Shown here in pieces: positions 11,760 through 24,463 of a stretch of DNA of 64,000 nucleotides (positions are counted from its first letter, which is position 1; every line of letters begins with the position of its first letter). Both the position numbers and the translations under genes were made by a program. The notes below the pieces were generated by a model. That model saw only the letters and a program-made list of their open reading frames with translations. It had not been told where the DNA came from and made no database searches. Source of the DNA: Moniliella sp. 'wahieum' (Eukaryota > Basidiomycota > Moniliellomycetes > Moniliellales > Moniliellaceae); assembly GCA_003971905.1 (NCBI GenBank), contig RSEE01000012.1:923171-987170 (forward strand). Reading direction: 5' to 3'.

Positions 11760-14700
11760 CTAAAACAATGCCCTCCTGCTCCAGGCGCCACGGCCGCCCC
11801 GCCTCCGCCTCCGCCTCCGCCTCCGCCTCAACCTCAGGCTCAGCCTCCCGTCCCGCCCGTGCCGACAGGCGAGTCGGTCTGGAAGCAGGACGCGACCGAC
11901 GACCCGTCCACGGACCAGGCCAGCACATCCAATGCCATCCCCGACGGGTCGGAGCGAAAGACGGCGAGGGCGAGGGAGCGGAAGCGCTCGACATCGGCTA
12001 CCATTCTGCGTTGGATCGCAGTCCAGGCCAGCTGCGCACCTCGCGCGCTGGATGCTTGGCCCTGCCCCTGGCTCTCCCGCTCGGGAGAGAGCAGGTGGAA
12101 GTGCAAGCCGACTTGCCGACTGAGCGATCGTACCAGCGCCGAAACGTTGTCTGCCGAGTAAGCCTCGACGAGCGCGAGCCAGTCGTGGGGTTGGGTGCCT
12201 GGTCGCCGTAGCGGATCGCCCGGCACTTGTTCCACCTGGGCCACAAATGCGCCCATTTGACCCCAGGGCGCATGGAGAAGGGCGTGGGCGTAGCCCGCTA
12301 CCGCCGCCTGCAGTGTCCGTTCCGTCTGGCTTGCCAGCTCGTCCAATGCCCGGCTGGCCACTTGCCCCGCGCCCGCCCCGTCGCCTGTAACATGGCGTCC
12401 AGATTGACGATCCGGACCAGGTCCGCGTGCAGTTCTTTCGGCGCCTGGCGCGCAAACCGTCTTGCGTCCCCAGCCCGCGCCGCGATCAGACTCAGTGCCA
12501 CCTTGCCCAACTTGGCCACTGCCGCGTCCAGGCGCGCTTGGGTGCTCTTGGGTTGCGCCACGGGCGCACCCACCACCCGCAACGCAAGACGCACCTGCGC
12601 ATCCGCTTGCACAAACCACCCTGGCACCCGCGTCGCACAGGGCAAGACGTACGTTTCGTGGCTCACCACAGGTGCCGGTACCGACGGCCGCCGGAGGGTC
12701 AACCTGCGTCCCAACCCACCTTTCTCCTCTCCTCTCCCACGGCCTGGGACAGAGACGGCGCGTCCTCCAACGATTGGCGTAACAGCCCGGCCTCATGCTG
12801 CACCAGTTGGTCCATGTCGGCCACCAAGGTGGTCCACAGGGGCGCCAATCGCGCGCGCGCGTATTCCATCCCGTCCTGAGGAGGTGCATTGGCGCGAGGC
12901 GAGGCGGCCAAGGCAGACTCGAGCCCAGCAAGAAGCGCAATGGGCGCCAAGCCATGCATCCGTTCCTGGTGCACCCGTTCCTCCACAGCTTGCACCGCAG
13001 GCGCAAAGATTTGGTCCAGCACCCGTTCGGGCCGCACGTCGGGCCGCGCAAGACGAGGCCCATACCCCAGCTCGGTCCTGCGCAACTAGCTCGGGCTCAA
13101 GTTGAAGGTAGTTGGCAAACGTGATTGGGACCGAGGACAGATGCAGAAAGTCCACCACAAAACTGTGCTGGGACGCCATCAGACCAGCGACTGAATGCAT
13201 CAATCGGACTGCCGCCGCTACCGAGGCGCCCTGCGAGCCAGCAGACAAAAGGGCAGGCGAGGAAGGAGAAGGGGCCAAACCAGTACCAGGGGGGAGCGAC
13301 CATTGCGAAGCATTGTAACATGCACCCCGTACCGCCACAACATATTCGTCCCTCAGTGCCTCGTAGCTGTCCGGCGCCATCTCCCGGACAAACAAGACCA
13401 GGCCGCAATACTGCTCCAGCGCCGTCTCGATTGACTTGGCCAAGGCCAACCCTTGAGGCGGGCCTGGTTGCGTCGTGGCCAAGGAAGGGGAGGATGCAGA
13501 GGGAGAAACCGAGGCCGTGGTAGGCCTCGACACGGCCACCGCCAGCATCTGCTGAGTAAAGGTGAGGAACTTGGCCGCAAACCGGGCTGCCGTCTCGAGT
13601 GCTCGAGGGTCCGACGAGGTGAGTAGCGCTTGTACACTTCCGTTGCGGCCGCTTCCAACGTAGCCACATGGTCACCCTGTGCTGTCAAGGGGTGGAGAGA
13701 AGCGTCTCCATTGCAGCCGCTCTGCCCGCGCGGGATGAACCATGGGCCTGCGGACAGGCACACGGCCGCTCAAGCTCGAGAGCGCGCGGGCAGGAGGGAA
13801 AAGGGAGCAACGTCCATGCTTTGGCGTCGGCGAGCGTCCAGCGCAAGAGGCATCGGTCCCCTGACTCCCTTTGCATCATCGTCCCCAGATGCGCCGCGGC
13901 GAGGGTCCGAGTCCCATATATCAGCATCCACACTCTTGCTCGGACGCAGGCTGGGGCGAACAACGTCCATGCTCCGTCGCGTGTCCATCCGGCCCACATC
14001 CATGCTGCGCCGCAGCGCAAATCGACCAACGTCCATACTGCGCCGCGCGTCCCCGGTTTCCATCCATGTTCCGCCGCGCATCCATCCGACCCACGTCCAT
14101 GCTCTTGCGCGCATGCAGGCGCGAAACATCCATACTGGCGGGGCGTCGATCAGGGCCGGGGAGCGTAGGTGCCAAGGGACACGACGCGCGAGCCTAGTCG
14201 ACCCTGAGCCGGGGCACGCCGAGGTGGGAGCGACCAGTCGTCAGCTTGGGTGAGGAAATGAAATGTCCAGTTCCCGCGCGAGCGCTTGCGCATTCGACGC
14301 TGCCAGTTGCTCGCCGTGCCGCTTTTGCGAATCGCCACGACACGGTGCGGCAGCCAGCATGCCATCCTGCGCCGAATCCAGCATCCCGCCCAAATGCTCG
14401 AGGTGGAACAAGGCCTCCTCCACCCCATCCAGCAGTTCGTCTACCTCTCTCGAGTCGAAAATCCCATACTCTGCCCCTTCGTCTTCTGCGACGAGGGCCC
14501 AGGTGGGTCCTTCTGCTTCCGTCTCCTCCTCCCACCCGCCCAGCCGCCGGAGATGGGAAAGGATGCGGCCTTGCATCGTGCAGGCTGAGGCGCAGGAGGT
14601 CGCATCGCACGCCAAGGCTGGCGGGACGTGCCACCAACGGTACCTAGCAAGCCCACTCGAAACCCCCTCGGCCGCGGCCAGCTCGGCTGCAACGTGGCTC

Positions 14701-16500
14701 CAATCACATCGCCTGCCCGCACCGTACCCCGCTCCTCGGTCGAGGCACTGAGACCATAGCCAATCGTTGACAGAGCTTGCCTCTCTGCCACGCAGCTTCG
14801 TCCTCCTCCTCTGTCTGTGGCGTGGGCTGAACCGGAGGGCGCGAGCGGCTGCGCCCTGCATTTTGACTCGTCGAGCGGGCCGACTTGGCCTTCGCTTTGG
14901 TCTGAACAGCTTTGACTGCGGCATCGAGCGTGGCGTAGGGTGTGCCTTGCAACAACGTTTGCTCAAACACGCGTGGATCGAACCGTTTTGGGTTCCTCCG
15001 CCGCTTGCGTTCCCCATGGCATGGGTTTCGATCGGGCCTTGACCCATGTTGGTCGCGAAGAGTGCGGCCCAGCGGACGCGGCGGCAGGCGCTGCTGTTCT
15101 TCGGCCACGCGGACGTGTAGCATTCACTTCCGACACAGCATCTGCCTCTTCTTCCTCCTCCTCCATTCTGCCGCCCGAACAAAGGGAGGTGGGTCGGGGG
15201 GCTGAAGCCCATCCTCAACGGAAAACCCCGGCGGCTCGTCGTGCGCGGCGGCTCTGGTGCAAGAGCAGCCGAGGTGCTGCGCTCAGAGCGGCGCGCATCA
15301 GATTGAGCAGAGAAGGTCGAGGGCGAGGCGTGGCCGCATCCTCTTCCTGCACCTTTTCTTTCTTCGCTTCCTTTTCCCTCGGGTGGGAGAGCGAGGCGAT
15401 GACGCAAGCTTTTTTCGGCCGGCAGCGTGGCGTGAGCGGGAGGGAGGGGCTGCTGCTCTGGCTGCTCGGCGCGCAGCGAGCGCGGACGATGCGCGCCGTG
15501 GTCGGCGTCGGTCGTCGGTGTCCACAGGACCAGAAGGGGAGGTGGGCAGGGGCTCCACGGCAGAACGAGAGCGAGGGGGGTGACGGGAAGGCAGGCGCGC
15601 AGAGTCTAAAGGCTCGGCCCACTCGCTGTCTGGGTCAGGCGGCGAGGGGGGGGGACAGGACGGGAGGAAGAAGGTTTGGTGCGCGCGGGGCGCAGCGTCG
15701 GGCTCAGTGACGACTGTCGAGGCTGAGGGCGCATCGGACGAGGGACTATCAGGGGTGCACGTTCCAGCGCAGGGTGAAAGTGCGGCGGGTTGCTGCTGGA
15801 TGCAGGCACGGACGTAGGCGAAGGCGGAGGCAGATCAGCGCCCAGCACACACTCGGCCAGTGCAGCAACAACGTCTCTGCCTCGCCTGGATCGTCGGGGA
15901 CCAGCCGAGCGTGCTCTGGTTCGTATCAAAGATGAGGAGGAAGGCGGTGGGCTAGGCAGGCGAGAGGCGGCGCACCGGGACGAGTCAGGGGAGCAGCATG
16001 GGCGGGAGAGCGGGGGGGGGGGGGGGGAGGAGGGGAGCAGGCACGAACCGACTCGTGCTCGACAGCCAACAAGCGTTGCGAGGGAGGCAGGTGCGCCAAT
16101 GGTGTAGGCACCATGGTGCTTCTTGGCCTTGAGAAGGACCATGGGTCGGCGGGCGCCTGCCCTCTGCTGCTGCTGCTGCTCCCGCGAGGGAGGGCCTGGG
16201 CGAGGAGGAGGAGACGCGGGTTTGTGGTCGTCGCGGCCGGCGACATGGGCGATGGGAGGGGGAGGGAGGGCGGCGGGAGGCCGCAGCGAGTGCGGCGGCA
16301 TGGCGGGTGGTGTAGTGGTGGTAGTGGCGGTGGTGGTGGTGGTGTTAGCAGCCACAACGCGGGGCCGAGTGGGAGCGGCGGGGGCAACCAACCCACACGC
16401 GGCCAAAGCAAGCTCAGGCACCCGCCCATCCCACACGCCGCCCCGCCACACTGCCCCCGCGCTGCCGTGTGCATGTGCTGCCGTCTTGCGGGGCACAGCG
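11760..16500 (-). CDS. SEC3: Exocyst complex subunit Sec3 (frame-broken)
   Basis: Sec3 is the exocyst subunit that tethers secretory vesicles to plasma-membrane PIP2 sites. The C-terminal Sec3 domain is recognisable across several frames: ALAKSIETALEQYCGLVLFV and MAPDSYEALRDEYV (about 13,440-13,360), then SVAGLMASQHSFVVDFLHL and PITFANYLQLEPELV (about 13,190-13,090), a helical block about 13,050-12,720, LVRIVNLDAMLQAT (about 12,400) and LALVEAYSADNVSALVRSL (about 12,190-12,110). Upstream, VDELLDGVEEALFHLEHL (about 14,440) and ASNAQALARELD (about 14,300) fit the Sec3 coiled coil. KAKKHHGAYTIG (about 16,110) may be the N-terminal PIP2-binding PH-like fold within a Pro/Ser-rich region. Both ends are approximate: the stop could be at 11,760 or 11,840, and the start is unresolved. 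At least four frame breaks, and possibly introns, interrupt it. Confidence 0.7.
11798..11830. repeat. GCCTCC hexamer microsatellite
   Basis: Five or so GCCTCC units encode an Ala-Glu repeat on the minus strand near the 3' end of SEC3. Confidence 0.75.
16012..16027. repeat. 16-base G run
   Basis: This is an uninterrupted run of 16 G inside the presumed SEC3 N-terminal coding region. It is a likely site of length error. Confidence 0.9.
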
Positions 16501-16687
16501 GCGCCGGCGGGGACGCAGGCACGGGCGCAGTGTCCCGGGGGGCGGCGTCGGGGCCCGGTGGCCGATCACGGGTGGGCACGTGACTTGCAGACCCCACGCA
16601 CCCAGACAGTGCTCTACTAAAATATGGACATGCTATGGACATGCTATCCTTCAAAACCGCCTGCTTCTTTGCTTTGCTCGACATGCA

Positions 16688-16702
16688 GAGTAGTGACTAG
16701 TG
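16688..16702. promoter_or_regulatory. TGACTAGT motif between SEC3 and the TF gene
   Basis: GAGTAGTGACTAGTG occurs in the short gap between the two minus-strand genes. It matches a motif that recurs at four other gene-flanking sites in the window. A regulatory role is inference only. Confidence 0.3.
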
Positions 16703-16721
16703 CCCCCCTCCCCCTTCCCCC

Positions 16722-19700
16722 TCACATGGCCTTGCTCTCCCAGTGCGACGTGAGCGAGGCGAGCAGGTCGTTGAGCGACGAGCGCGACGGCGTGGGCGGC
16801 GTCGCCTCCCGGTCCGCGTCGGCGTCCGGGCCAGGCGGCGCCACAGGCATGCCAGTCAGGTAGTCCGGCAGGCGCGGCAGCGGCGACAGCCCGCGTCGAG
16901 CGGGCCAGCAGCAGCAGCAGCAGCAGAAGCAGAAGCGGAAGTGGAAGCAGCGAACCCAGCCAGGCGTGCCTCCTCCCCGCGCCCGGCCACGCAGTCGACG
17001 CTGAAAGCAGTTGCGCCAGGCGGAACGGGTCGCTGACCGGCGGCGGCACCGGCAGTGGCGCTGCCGCCGCCGAGATGGAGGAGACCATGGCTTCGGCTGG
17101 GATGCCCAGCGCGGCCTGCACCCACAGGTCGGGCGGGAGCACCACGCTCCCCCCGCCATGCCAGGTGCGTCCTTGGCAGCCCGTCGGCCAGCTCGCCCAC
17201 CTCCATTCCGAACGGTGGCCAGGCCATGCCGGGGTCGGGGCCGAACTGGGCGTGGAGCCTGACGGCGTCGAGCCCCGGCCCATACTCGACCTAGCTGGCG
17301 CTACGTCCGCTGCTCCAAACGGGTACGCCAGCACGGCCTGCGCACGCGGCGTCGCACTCGACAGCAGGTCCCATCCGGCGGGCGGGTCGAACGGGTTGGG
17401 CGGGTAGAGGGAGGCAAGCGAAGGCATGCTCGTCTCGGTCGCACCTGATGCGGTCAACGTCGCCGCATCCGGTCTCTCGGCTACTTCGGGGACCCTGGCG
17501 GTCTCGGACGATCCACCAGCTCGCGGGGGCAAGGTCCACATCGTGCTCCCGTTCGCCAGCACACGCTCCGAACGGGGCGAGGGGGGCTTGGTCGACGATG
17601 AGGCATGTGGCGATCCCGCCGTCTCTTGCGGACTGGTACGCTGCGTCGACGACGCTGGCGGCGACAGAGTGGGTTTCCTCCCGCCGGCCCCGCCCGCGTC
17701 CGAAATATCAATCGGCTGGAAATTGTTGAACAGCGCAACGACTGGATCCGCGACCAAACTGGCCTCTAGGTCCTGCTCGTCCGCCTCGGGCGAGCTGGAG
17801 CTAGGCCCGCGCCGGGTCCGCGATGAGGGACGCTGACGAGTGGGATGGTCGCCTGCGCCTGAGGCTGGGGGACGACCGGTGCGCATACGTTCCAGACGCG
17901 CCCGCCCCAGACGCGAAGAGAGGTAGCGTTGTCGTAGCTCCTTGCGTTGAGTGCACAGTCCATGCAGCAGTAACTGGCACACTGCGCCGAGCGGTTGCCC
18001 TGCGAGCCCAGCTCTTCGAAAAATTGCAGCGTGTCAAAGATCTTGGATGCAAACCAGTCCAAGTCTCCCGAAGGCCACGTGTGCGGCCCGCCACTGCTGC
18101 CGCCGAGCTGGCGCCGCCGAGCCATCGCACTCGGCCGAGAGAAACGGCACGGCAAACGTCATCGACGCGCTCAAAAGGTTATCGGGGTTCCATACCGCAT
18201 GGCGGCAGATACGCGGATCCTTGGTAATCGCCCGAACAAACGGGATGATCTCGAGCACTTTGCGCGCATGCACCAGCGCCGCAAACCGTAGGTCCTCCGG
18301 CGCATTCGGGTCGTCGAGCCAAGGACGCGCCAGCATCGATCGCAGCGTATACGCATTAGACCATGTATGGGCAATGAAGCCCAGCCGGACCGGGTCATTG
18401 AGCGCACGGATCGAGTCGTTTTCCCCTCCTGGGCTCGGCCCGAGGAAGATTCGTTGTTGGAGGGCGCTGGAGGACGCCAATCGAGCAGTTGCTCTTGAGA
18501 CAGCCCTACCGCCGCCAGATACTCTTCAACAGATATGCAATCAACGCGTCCAACGCCCGCGTCTTTTCCGCCTTCCTGGCGTGGTAACGTAGGCAGCACA
18601 CTATCAAAGCATGTTAGCCTTCAGTCCTCGAAACGACGACAAGCAGGAGGAGGAGGAGGAGGTAAAAGTAAAAACGTACCGCAAATGTAGACTGAGCTGA
18701 ACCAGCACATCTGTATAGACAAGGTACCCCACGCGCTTTCGGAACGACATCCGATTCCGACTTGGGGGGAGAAAATTGCTCAGAGAGCGCCCGTGTCAGG
18801 GTCAAGCGTCCTCCTGCACAAACCATGGCGGTTGTACATTGAACAAGGCTGGTGTGACGGACCAGTCGCGCTGGAACAAGAGTGCCTCCCAACGGTCGAT
18901 AAACACGAGTTTGTGCGCTGCACGACGACGGAACTCTTTCTGCATATCGGTCAGGTGGCGCCACGAAACGTGATTTTCGTCAAACAGATGGATCGCTTGT
19001 CCACGCCGGCAGCCGGCGCCCACTTTTTCCCACAGCAAGTCACGCGCACCCAGAAGCGAAGCGTACATGGCAGCCAGCAAGTCGGCAGCACACGCGTGAA
19101 GGAGATCTCCTGAGCGCGGGGGACCATGTGCTGCCCCGTCGGCGCGCCAAAGGGCGAAAGGCAGAGGAAGAGGGCCATCGCAGATGTCCATTGCCAGGGT
19201 GCGTAGAGACGGGGATGTTGGACCTTGAGAGGCACAGAGAAAACGGTCCCACCTCGCTCCCGGGCGGAATCAGAATACCAACCAGGGCAAGGATCAAGAG
19301 ACACAGCGCCACCGCCGAACGCGGGACCGCACCAGCATCCCGCTTACTCGACTTGGTCGGCGGATAGGCAAAGTGACCACACCCGCATCAGGTCGCCCAT
19401 CGGGATGAACCCCACCGCACCATTCCACCGGCGGTACGCGTCAAACGCCGCTCAAAGTCACTCACGGCGGGTAGCAATCGGCCAACTCGGCCCAGGTCAC
19501 CGAACGTTCCCGCATCATCGCGCACATGTCTGCATTTTCCAAGCACATGGCAAACCGGGTGGGATGCGCCGGAGACGCACCGAGCCGGGCCTCCCCGTCC
19601 GATGCGGCGGCCGGGGCGGTGGGTGCCGAGGTAAAGCCCGTAACCGGCGACACGGCGCCTTGAACATTGGGAAACGTGTTGGCTCGGGCGGGAGGTAGCT

Positions 19701-20800
19701 GCCGAGTAAACAGCGTGGGTTGCTGGGACGAACGGAGAACCATCATGGGCGCGTCCATTCATCGCCCGTCGGAGGCTGCATCGCCGCTGCCACATGCAGC
19801 GACTCGCGCGCCATGCGAACCACATCGTAAAATATATCTTTGGTCAATGCTTCTTTGCTCGCGCGCACATGCGAGGGCAGAGGATCGTCCGGATCACTTC
19901 GTGGTCGAGATCGTGATTGGGATCGTGATTGGGATCGTGATTGGGATCGAGGTGGTGCGCCGCTTTGGCCCGATCCCGTTGCTCCACCACCTGCAACAGC
20001 GAGTCGAGTCGATGCAGGGTACTCCGCACCCCTTCCAGCTGGGCACGAACCGCATCGACGTCCAGCGAAGCACCGCGCGTCGTCGCACCGGTCAAGGCGG
20101 CAGATATATCAGAGAGAGAGTCGAGCGCATAGCCCTGCGGCAGGGGTTCTTTGCGCTTGCGGGAGCGAGACGCACTAGCGTCCGCACGTGGCTGCGGCGC
20201 CGACGTGGAGGCAGCAGCGGCAGTGCTTGCGCTTGCACCCGCCAGATGCGGTCGGTCCGGGTAGCAGAATTCGGTGGTGCTGCGCAGCACACACGACGCA
20301 CACGGCCGGATCCGATCGCATTTCGTCTTGCGCCGCCGACATGGCTCACAGTTGCGGCTGTAGCGCGATGCGCTGCGGGCGGGCGCAAGCGCGGGAGTGG
20401 CCAGGGACGAAGAGGAGGCGGTGGCTGCCGAGGGGGGGGGGACGGCGGGAACGCTGGCATCGGGCTGGGGCCGAGGACGGGCATGGTAGGTGCGGCTGGT
20501 GGCGGGTGCGTCGTGGCCGCTGGCTGGGGGGGGAGCAGACGATGCGGATGCGGGTGGTGGTGGTGGTGGTGGGCGCAGTGGGAGGCGAGGGCATGGTGTG
20601 GGGGCGGAGAGGGCAGGGGAGGCGGTGGCGCTGGGCTGGGCTGGGCTGCGGGTGGACGCCTGCTGGGGGCGGCTATCGAGCGCCACGCAAGAGAAGCGGG
20701 CAGGACAGCGGTTCGTGGCGAGGCGAGTGAAACTTTTGGCGCCTGCCGCCCGAAGCACCGAAAACGCCTGCGGACACCCACGGCCGCTGAGGGTTATTAC
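16722..20800 (-). CDS. Zn2Cys6 fungal-specific transcription factor
   Basis: This is a nuclear DNA-binding regulator; its targets are unknown. A zinc binuclear cluster lies at 20,264-20,350 with spacing C-x2-C-x6-C-x5-C-x2-C-x8-C (begins CEPCRRRKTKCDR, ends EFC). A basic stretch ASRSRKRKEPL and a leucine-spaced helix about 20,080-19,990 (LEGVRSTLHRLDSLLQVVEQ) look like the dimerisation region. Then comes a DPNH triple repeat (about 19,910-19,945). The fungal-trans regulatory domain spans about 19,300-18,050. It includes DLLHACAADLLAAMYASLLG, FRRRAAHKLVFIDRWEALLF (about 18,900) and IAHTWSNAYTLRSMLARPWL. An intron is likely at 18,601-18,679 (gtacgt...tag). The C-terminus ends LASLTSHWESKAM before a TGA at 16,722. 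The start is uncertain: the N-terminal frame is long, Pro/Ala-rich and lacks a convincing ATG. Several frame breaks are present. Confidence 0.75.
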
Positions 20801-22313
20801 GAGATGGGCGGCACACGACGCGCCTCGTGCTCCCCAGCGCACCCGCCGCCGCAGCACCTCCACCCGTGCCCATGGCTCGCACCCACTGCCATTGCTGCTC
20901 TGGGCGTGCTGGGCGCTGGGCGGCCTGAGCGCCGGTTTAAGCGGCTGCGCTCTGAGACGCTGGTCTGATCGGTACAGATCTGAGACCAGATCAGGGCAGG
21001 CTCTCACCCTCCCCTCCACGCGCCCATCGGGCAGCAGCACGCAGCACCCGCCGCCAGACCGCCTCTATCCGTCGCTGCGACTCCGCACACAAAGCACGCC
21101 AGAGCGCCAAGCTGCGGCAGAGACGAACGGACACGCGTGTGCTGTGGGCCAAGGCATGCGTCTGGCCGCTGTGCTGGCAACGGCCGTTGCCCATTCCGGT
21201 GCCCGCAGCGAACCCAAACGGGGGTGGACGCTCGACGGGGACGGGCGACAGACAGGCCAAGTGGGGCGGGTGTGACAGGTGTGTGACGGCTGCTGGACAC
21301 ACAGGCGCTGGGCTGGGCTGGGGTGCTCGATGCCCGACGGCCTCAGCCATCACTGTCGGGGGTTGGTGGACTGCGCCCCCATGCGACGCCCCCTCGCAGT
21401 GAGTCATCACACTCACATACCCATCCGCTCCTCTTCGCAGCCAGTAGGTAGACCGCCTCTGTAATGCACGGCTCCAGCTATATAATACTCGGCCGATACC
21501 ATGTTCATCACATGTTGTACCACGCCGCCTGCGGCCTGCTGCAGCCTCGACACATCCCCGATGCACGCATGTCATTCGCACTCTCTGTGGCCCTCTGTTG
21601 GCGAGATATAAAAAAGGGTGTTATGGTCTTGTTTTCCTTTTTTCGCGAGCACACGTGCGTTTGGGGGCACAGGCCCTGTGCGGAATGTGGATGCACAGGC
21701 GAACGAGACACCAATACCAGAGAGAATAAGAGCCGGTTCTCCTCGTCAAGCACATCCAACAGTCACTAGTCACAGGAGATATGTGGTGTTTTGTCCAGCC
21801 GCTTCTCTCTCTACTTTGGTCCCTTGCCGCAGAGGTGGAATGAATCTGAGGAGATGCTGTGAAGAGGCGAGAACGGAGGCGAAAGGAGACAGTATACCCG
21901 GGTAAAACGCGTGCGTTGCGGTAAGACAAAAGGCGTTATCTGCTGCGGTACTGCGATATGTGGAGACCATTATAGCTTTCCTTTATTAGGAGGAACCTCA
22001 GCGGCACTGGCACGAGGCCACTAGGCCTTGTCTTCGCTTCTGCCTCTTTCTTTGCGCTCCAGTGTTCACTTCCCCCTCGTGTCTTGTCTCCACGAACCAT
22101 GTCACTTCCGCTGGATACTTGCTTCCCCTCTGTGCTCGTAACCAGTCCTCTCCAGGTCTTAATAGTCAGTGAGGGCCATGTGACAACGGCTAGTTCGATG
22201 TGGCCAACGCGCAACACCGCGCAACAAGATTCTGTGGCTCTGAATTTATATCATCGACAACCCCCCCGCTTACATGGAGGGCGCCCATTGTGACATGATC
22301 CAGTCAGTGGAAC
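20801..22313. other. Intergenic upstream of the TF gene, downstream of TDA3
   Basis: This stretch contains the presumed promoter and 5' leader of the transcription factor and the 3' flank of the TDA3-like gene. AGTCACTAGTCAC sits at 21,761-21,773. The long frames in 20,800-21,580 are GC-composition frames without recognisable domains. No RNA gene was recognised. Confidence 0.45.
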
Positions 22314-23599
22314 TTAAAAGCTAACTCTGTAGTCCTCCACAGCAACCCCTTGTACGCAGAGACCCGCTCTGCCTAGCTTGGCGGCACTCACTAGGCCCGC
22401 AGGCCGCCAATCTCGGCACTGTGCGCCTTGCCTTCGAATGAGTTCGGCCATGACCTTACCTGTTCCTGGGCCGAGGGTGATGCCCCAGCAGGTATGACCG
22501 GCAGCAATGTAGAGTCCACGCTCGGGCAACCCATCAATCAACGGGCCTCGGAATGCGCCGGCAGGAAGATAGCAGGCATGTTGCGCCTCCAGCACCGCGC
22601 CATCCCCCAAACTGGTCGGGGCAATATGATGCGGATTTGTTCCATAAGCCGCTTGGTTTGGCGTGGCTCGTATCCAATGTCGTCCGCCAACGCCGGAAGC
22701 GGCTCATTGTCCGACCCGCCGCAAATGTACACTGTGCCATCCGCGCGAGCGTAAATCTCGGGCCCACGAGCAACAATGCCCGTGTCGCCAAAGCGCATGT
22801 CGGTAAAGAGGCAATGCGCCGTCGTCGGCCTTGTGCTGCGCAACACGATCGAATGCGCCCTCGACCCGCCCACCGTCCTTCCCTTCCGCGCGACTTTACT
22901 GTGGTAGAGCAAGCTGGTGGGCTGAATCATGTTCTTAAACAGCTCCCCGGTCCAAGGACCGGCAGCGACCACAACGCGGTCGCACGCCAGCTCGAGAGGC
23001 ACTGCGGTTTTGTACGTCGGGTCGTACGTCTCGAGCACAATGCCCTTAATCGCATCTTCCTCAGAGAGAAGGATGCTGGTCGCCTTGGTGCTCATGTAGC
23101 ATTGCACGCCTGGCTGACGACACGCTTCTTCCACCATATACTCCACCAGGGCTTTGGGCATCACCTGGGCGGGTGGAGCCGGTGCCACCCATGTGTTGGT
23201 CGAGGTGACGATTTTAGGGTCGATCCAGGTAAGCTCACGCGGACATTTGGAGCGGTGCTTGGAGGTGTCAATGTTGACCTGCAGCGTCTCCACGTCGCGA
23301 TAGCCCCATCGTTCTGCGCCTTGCAGTTCGTCGGCCAAGTCCGCGGTGCAGCTGGTAGCTCAACCGCGCCAGGGACGAGGTGGAAAAGCCGTGGCCAATC
23401 GCGTGCCAAGAACCCGCCAGACCGGCCACTGGCTGCAGCTGCCAGCTCCGAACTGGCTTCGACCAAGGTCACCTTGCTCCCCGGCGGACGATAGGGGTGC
23501 TTGGCGGTATAGTACAGGATCGACGCACCAATGATGCCCCCGCCAATGATGACGACGTGCTGCGGCGGGGTGGGTGTGGGTGTGCTGGAAGGAAGACAT
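22314..23599 (-). CDS. TDA3: Tda3-like FAD-dependent oxidoreductase (DAO family)
   Basis: This is a FAD-dependent amino-acid-oxidase-fold protein. The yeast homologue Tda3 is linked to late endosome-to-Golgi transport; the substrate is unknown. The N-terminal dinucleotide motif VVIIGGGIIGAS is at about 23,555-23,520, followed by VTLVEASSELAAAASGRSGG, a family pattern. GAERWGYR (about 23,300) is also typical. The middle reads CDRVVVAAGPWTGELF (about 22,985-22,940), and the C-terminal FAD motif is GLYIAAGHTCWGITLGPGTG (about 22,510). The ATG at 23,599 begins MSSFQHTHTHP; a single-base break near 23,565 then moves to the frame of the FAD motif. Further breaks lie about 23,340 and 22,600. The length of about 430 codons fits the family. 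No intron was seen. Confidence 0.78.
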
Positions 23600-24231
23600 G
23601 GGTGCCGGTGCCGGTGCCGGTGCAGATGGTGGTGGTGGGGCAACGGGTGGAGCGGGTGGGGTGGGGGGAGGGGGGGATATGGCTAGGGAGGCACAGGCGG
23701 CTCACAAGGACAGCTCGAGGCCAGCGTCGGCTCCAAACGGCCCCCATCCCATCGTACATACACCCACCCACCCATCCACATAACACAACCCAGTCTCACT
23801 TGGCTAGCTTGGTGCTGGCACCAGGCTCAGATCACAGTGACCAGCGCCACACACTGCCCTTGTGCCAGGTGCTGCGGGCCGGAAGCTACGGCGGGAGAGC
23901 ACAGCGCTGCTGCCTCCTTCGGCGCCGGCCGCACAGCGCCAGTGTCCGCCAGGCTGGCCCCACTCCCCCGGCGCAAATTTGAAATTGGCAACACCGGTGC
24001 CGGCAAGCCAGCGGCGCGTTTTGGGCGGCACTTGACCACTTGAGCTGGCAGCCGCTGCCAGTCACCGCACCACTTCGGCCGGGCGAAGACGTCTCGAAGA
24101 CGGGGCAGCAGGGGCTAGCGCAACCCACTTGCAACACTCAGTCGCATGACCCTGGCCATGGCCATGCCCACGCAACTTCCCTCGCCTGGCTTTTGGATTT
24201 GGCGCCCATCGCTGTTTTCCTGATGGTAATC

Positions 24232-24254
24232 GGTAACCCCGGTAACCGGTAACG
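24232..24254. repeat. GGTAACC heptamers
   Basis: GGTAACC is followed by two C, then GGTAACC and GGTAACG. This is the reverse complement of the GGTTACC array 210 bp downstream, so the two could pair as an inverted repeat. Confidence 0.85.
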
Positions 24255-24397
24255 CCACCACGCCCAGAGATGGATCTAGCACGCGCGTGGGTAGCTGGGT
24301 AGCCCCATCTGCTTTCAAGCTTCAGGAACGCGATGGGAAGATATTTTCTTCACATTTCCGCTTCTTGTTTCCCTATAGCGTCGCCAATTAATCACCA

Positions 24398-24455
24398 GTC
24401 ACTAGTCACTACTAGTCACTCACCTGGTCACTTGCTTCACGAGGTCACTAGTTGA
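24398..24455. promoter_or_regulatory. Cluster of AGTCACTAGT motifs
   Basis: ACTAGTCACT occurs twice in tandem (24,401-24,420), and GTCACTAGTTGAC follows at 24,444-24,456. The core TGAC-TA-GTCA is a perfect palindrome in related sites. Its placement upstream of the TDA3-like gene suggests a protein-binding site, unproven. Confidence 0.35.
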
Positions 24456-24463
24456 CTGTCCCT

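Noticed and set aside
19905-19950. GATCGTGATTGG repeat as a noncoding minisatellite
   Set aside because: It is in frame within the transcription factor and encodes a DPNH repeat on the minus strand, so it is treated as part of the coding sequence.
19844-21040. Taking the whole 398-codon frame as the N-terminus of the transcription factor
   Set aside because: The frame begins with a non-ATG codon and has no convincing Met before the zinc cluster; only the part near and after the cluster is supported.
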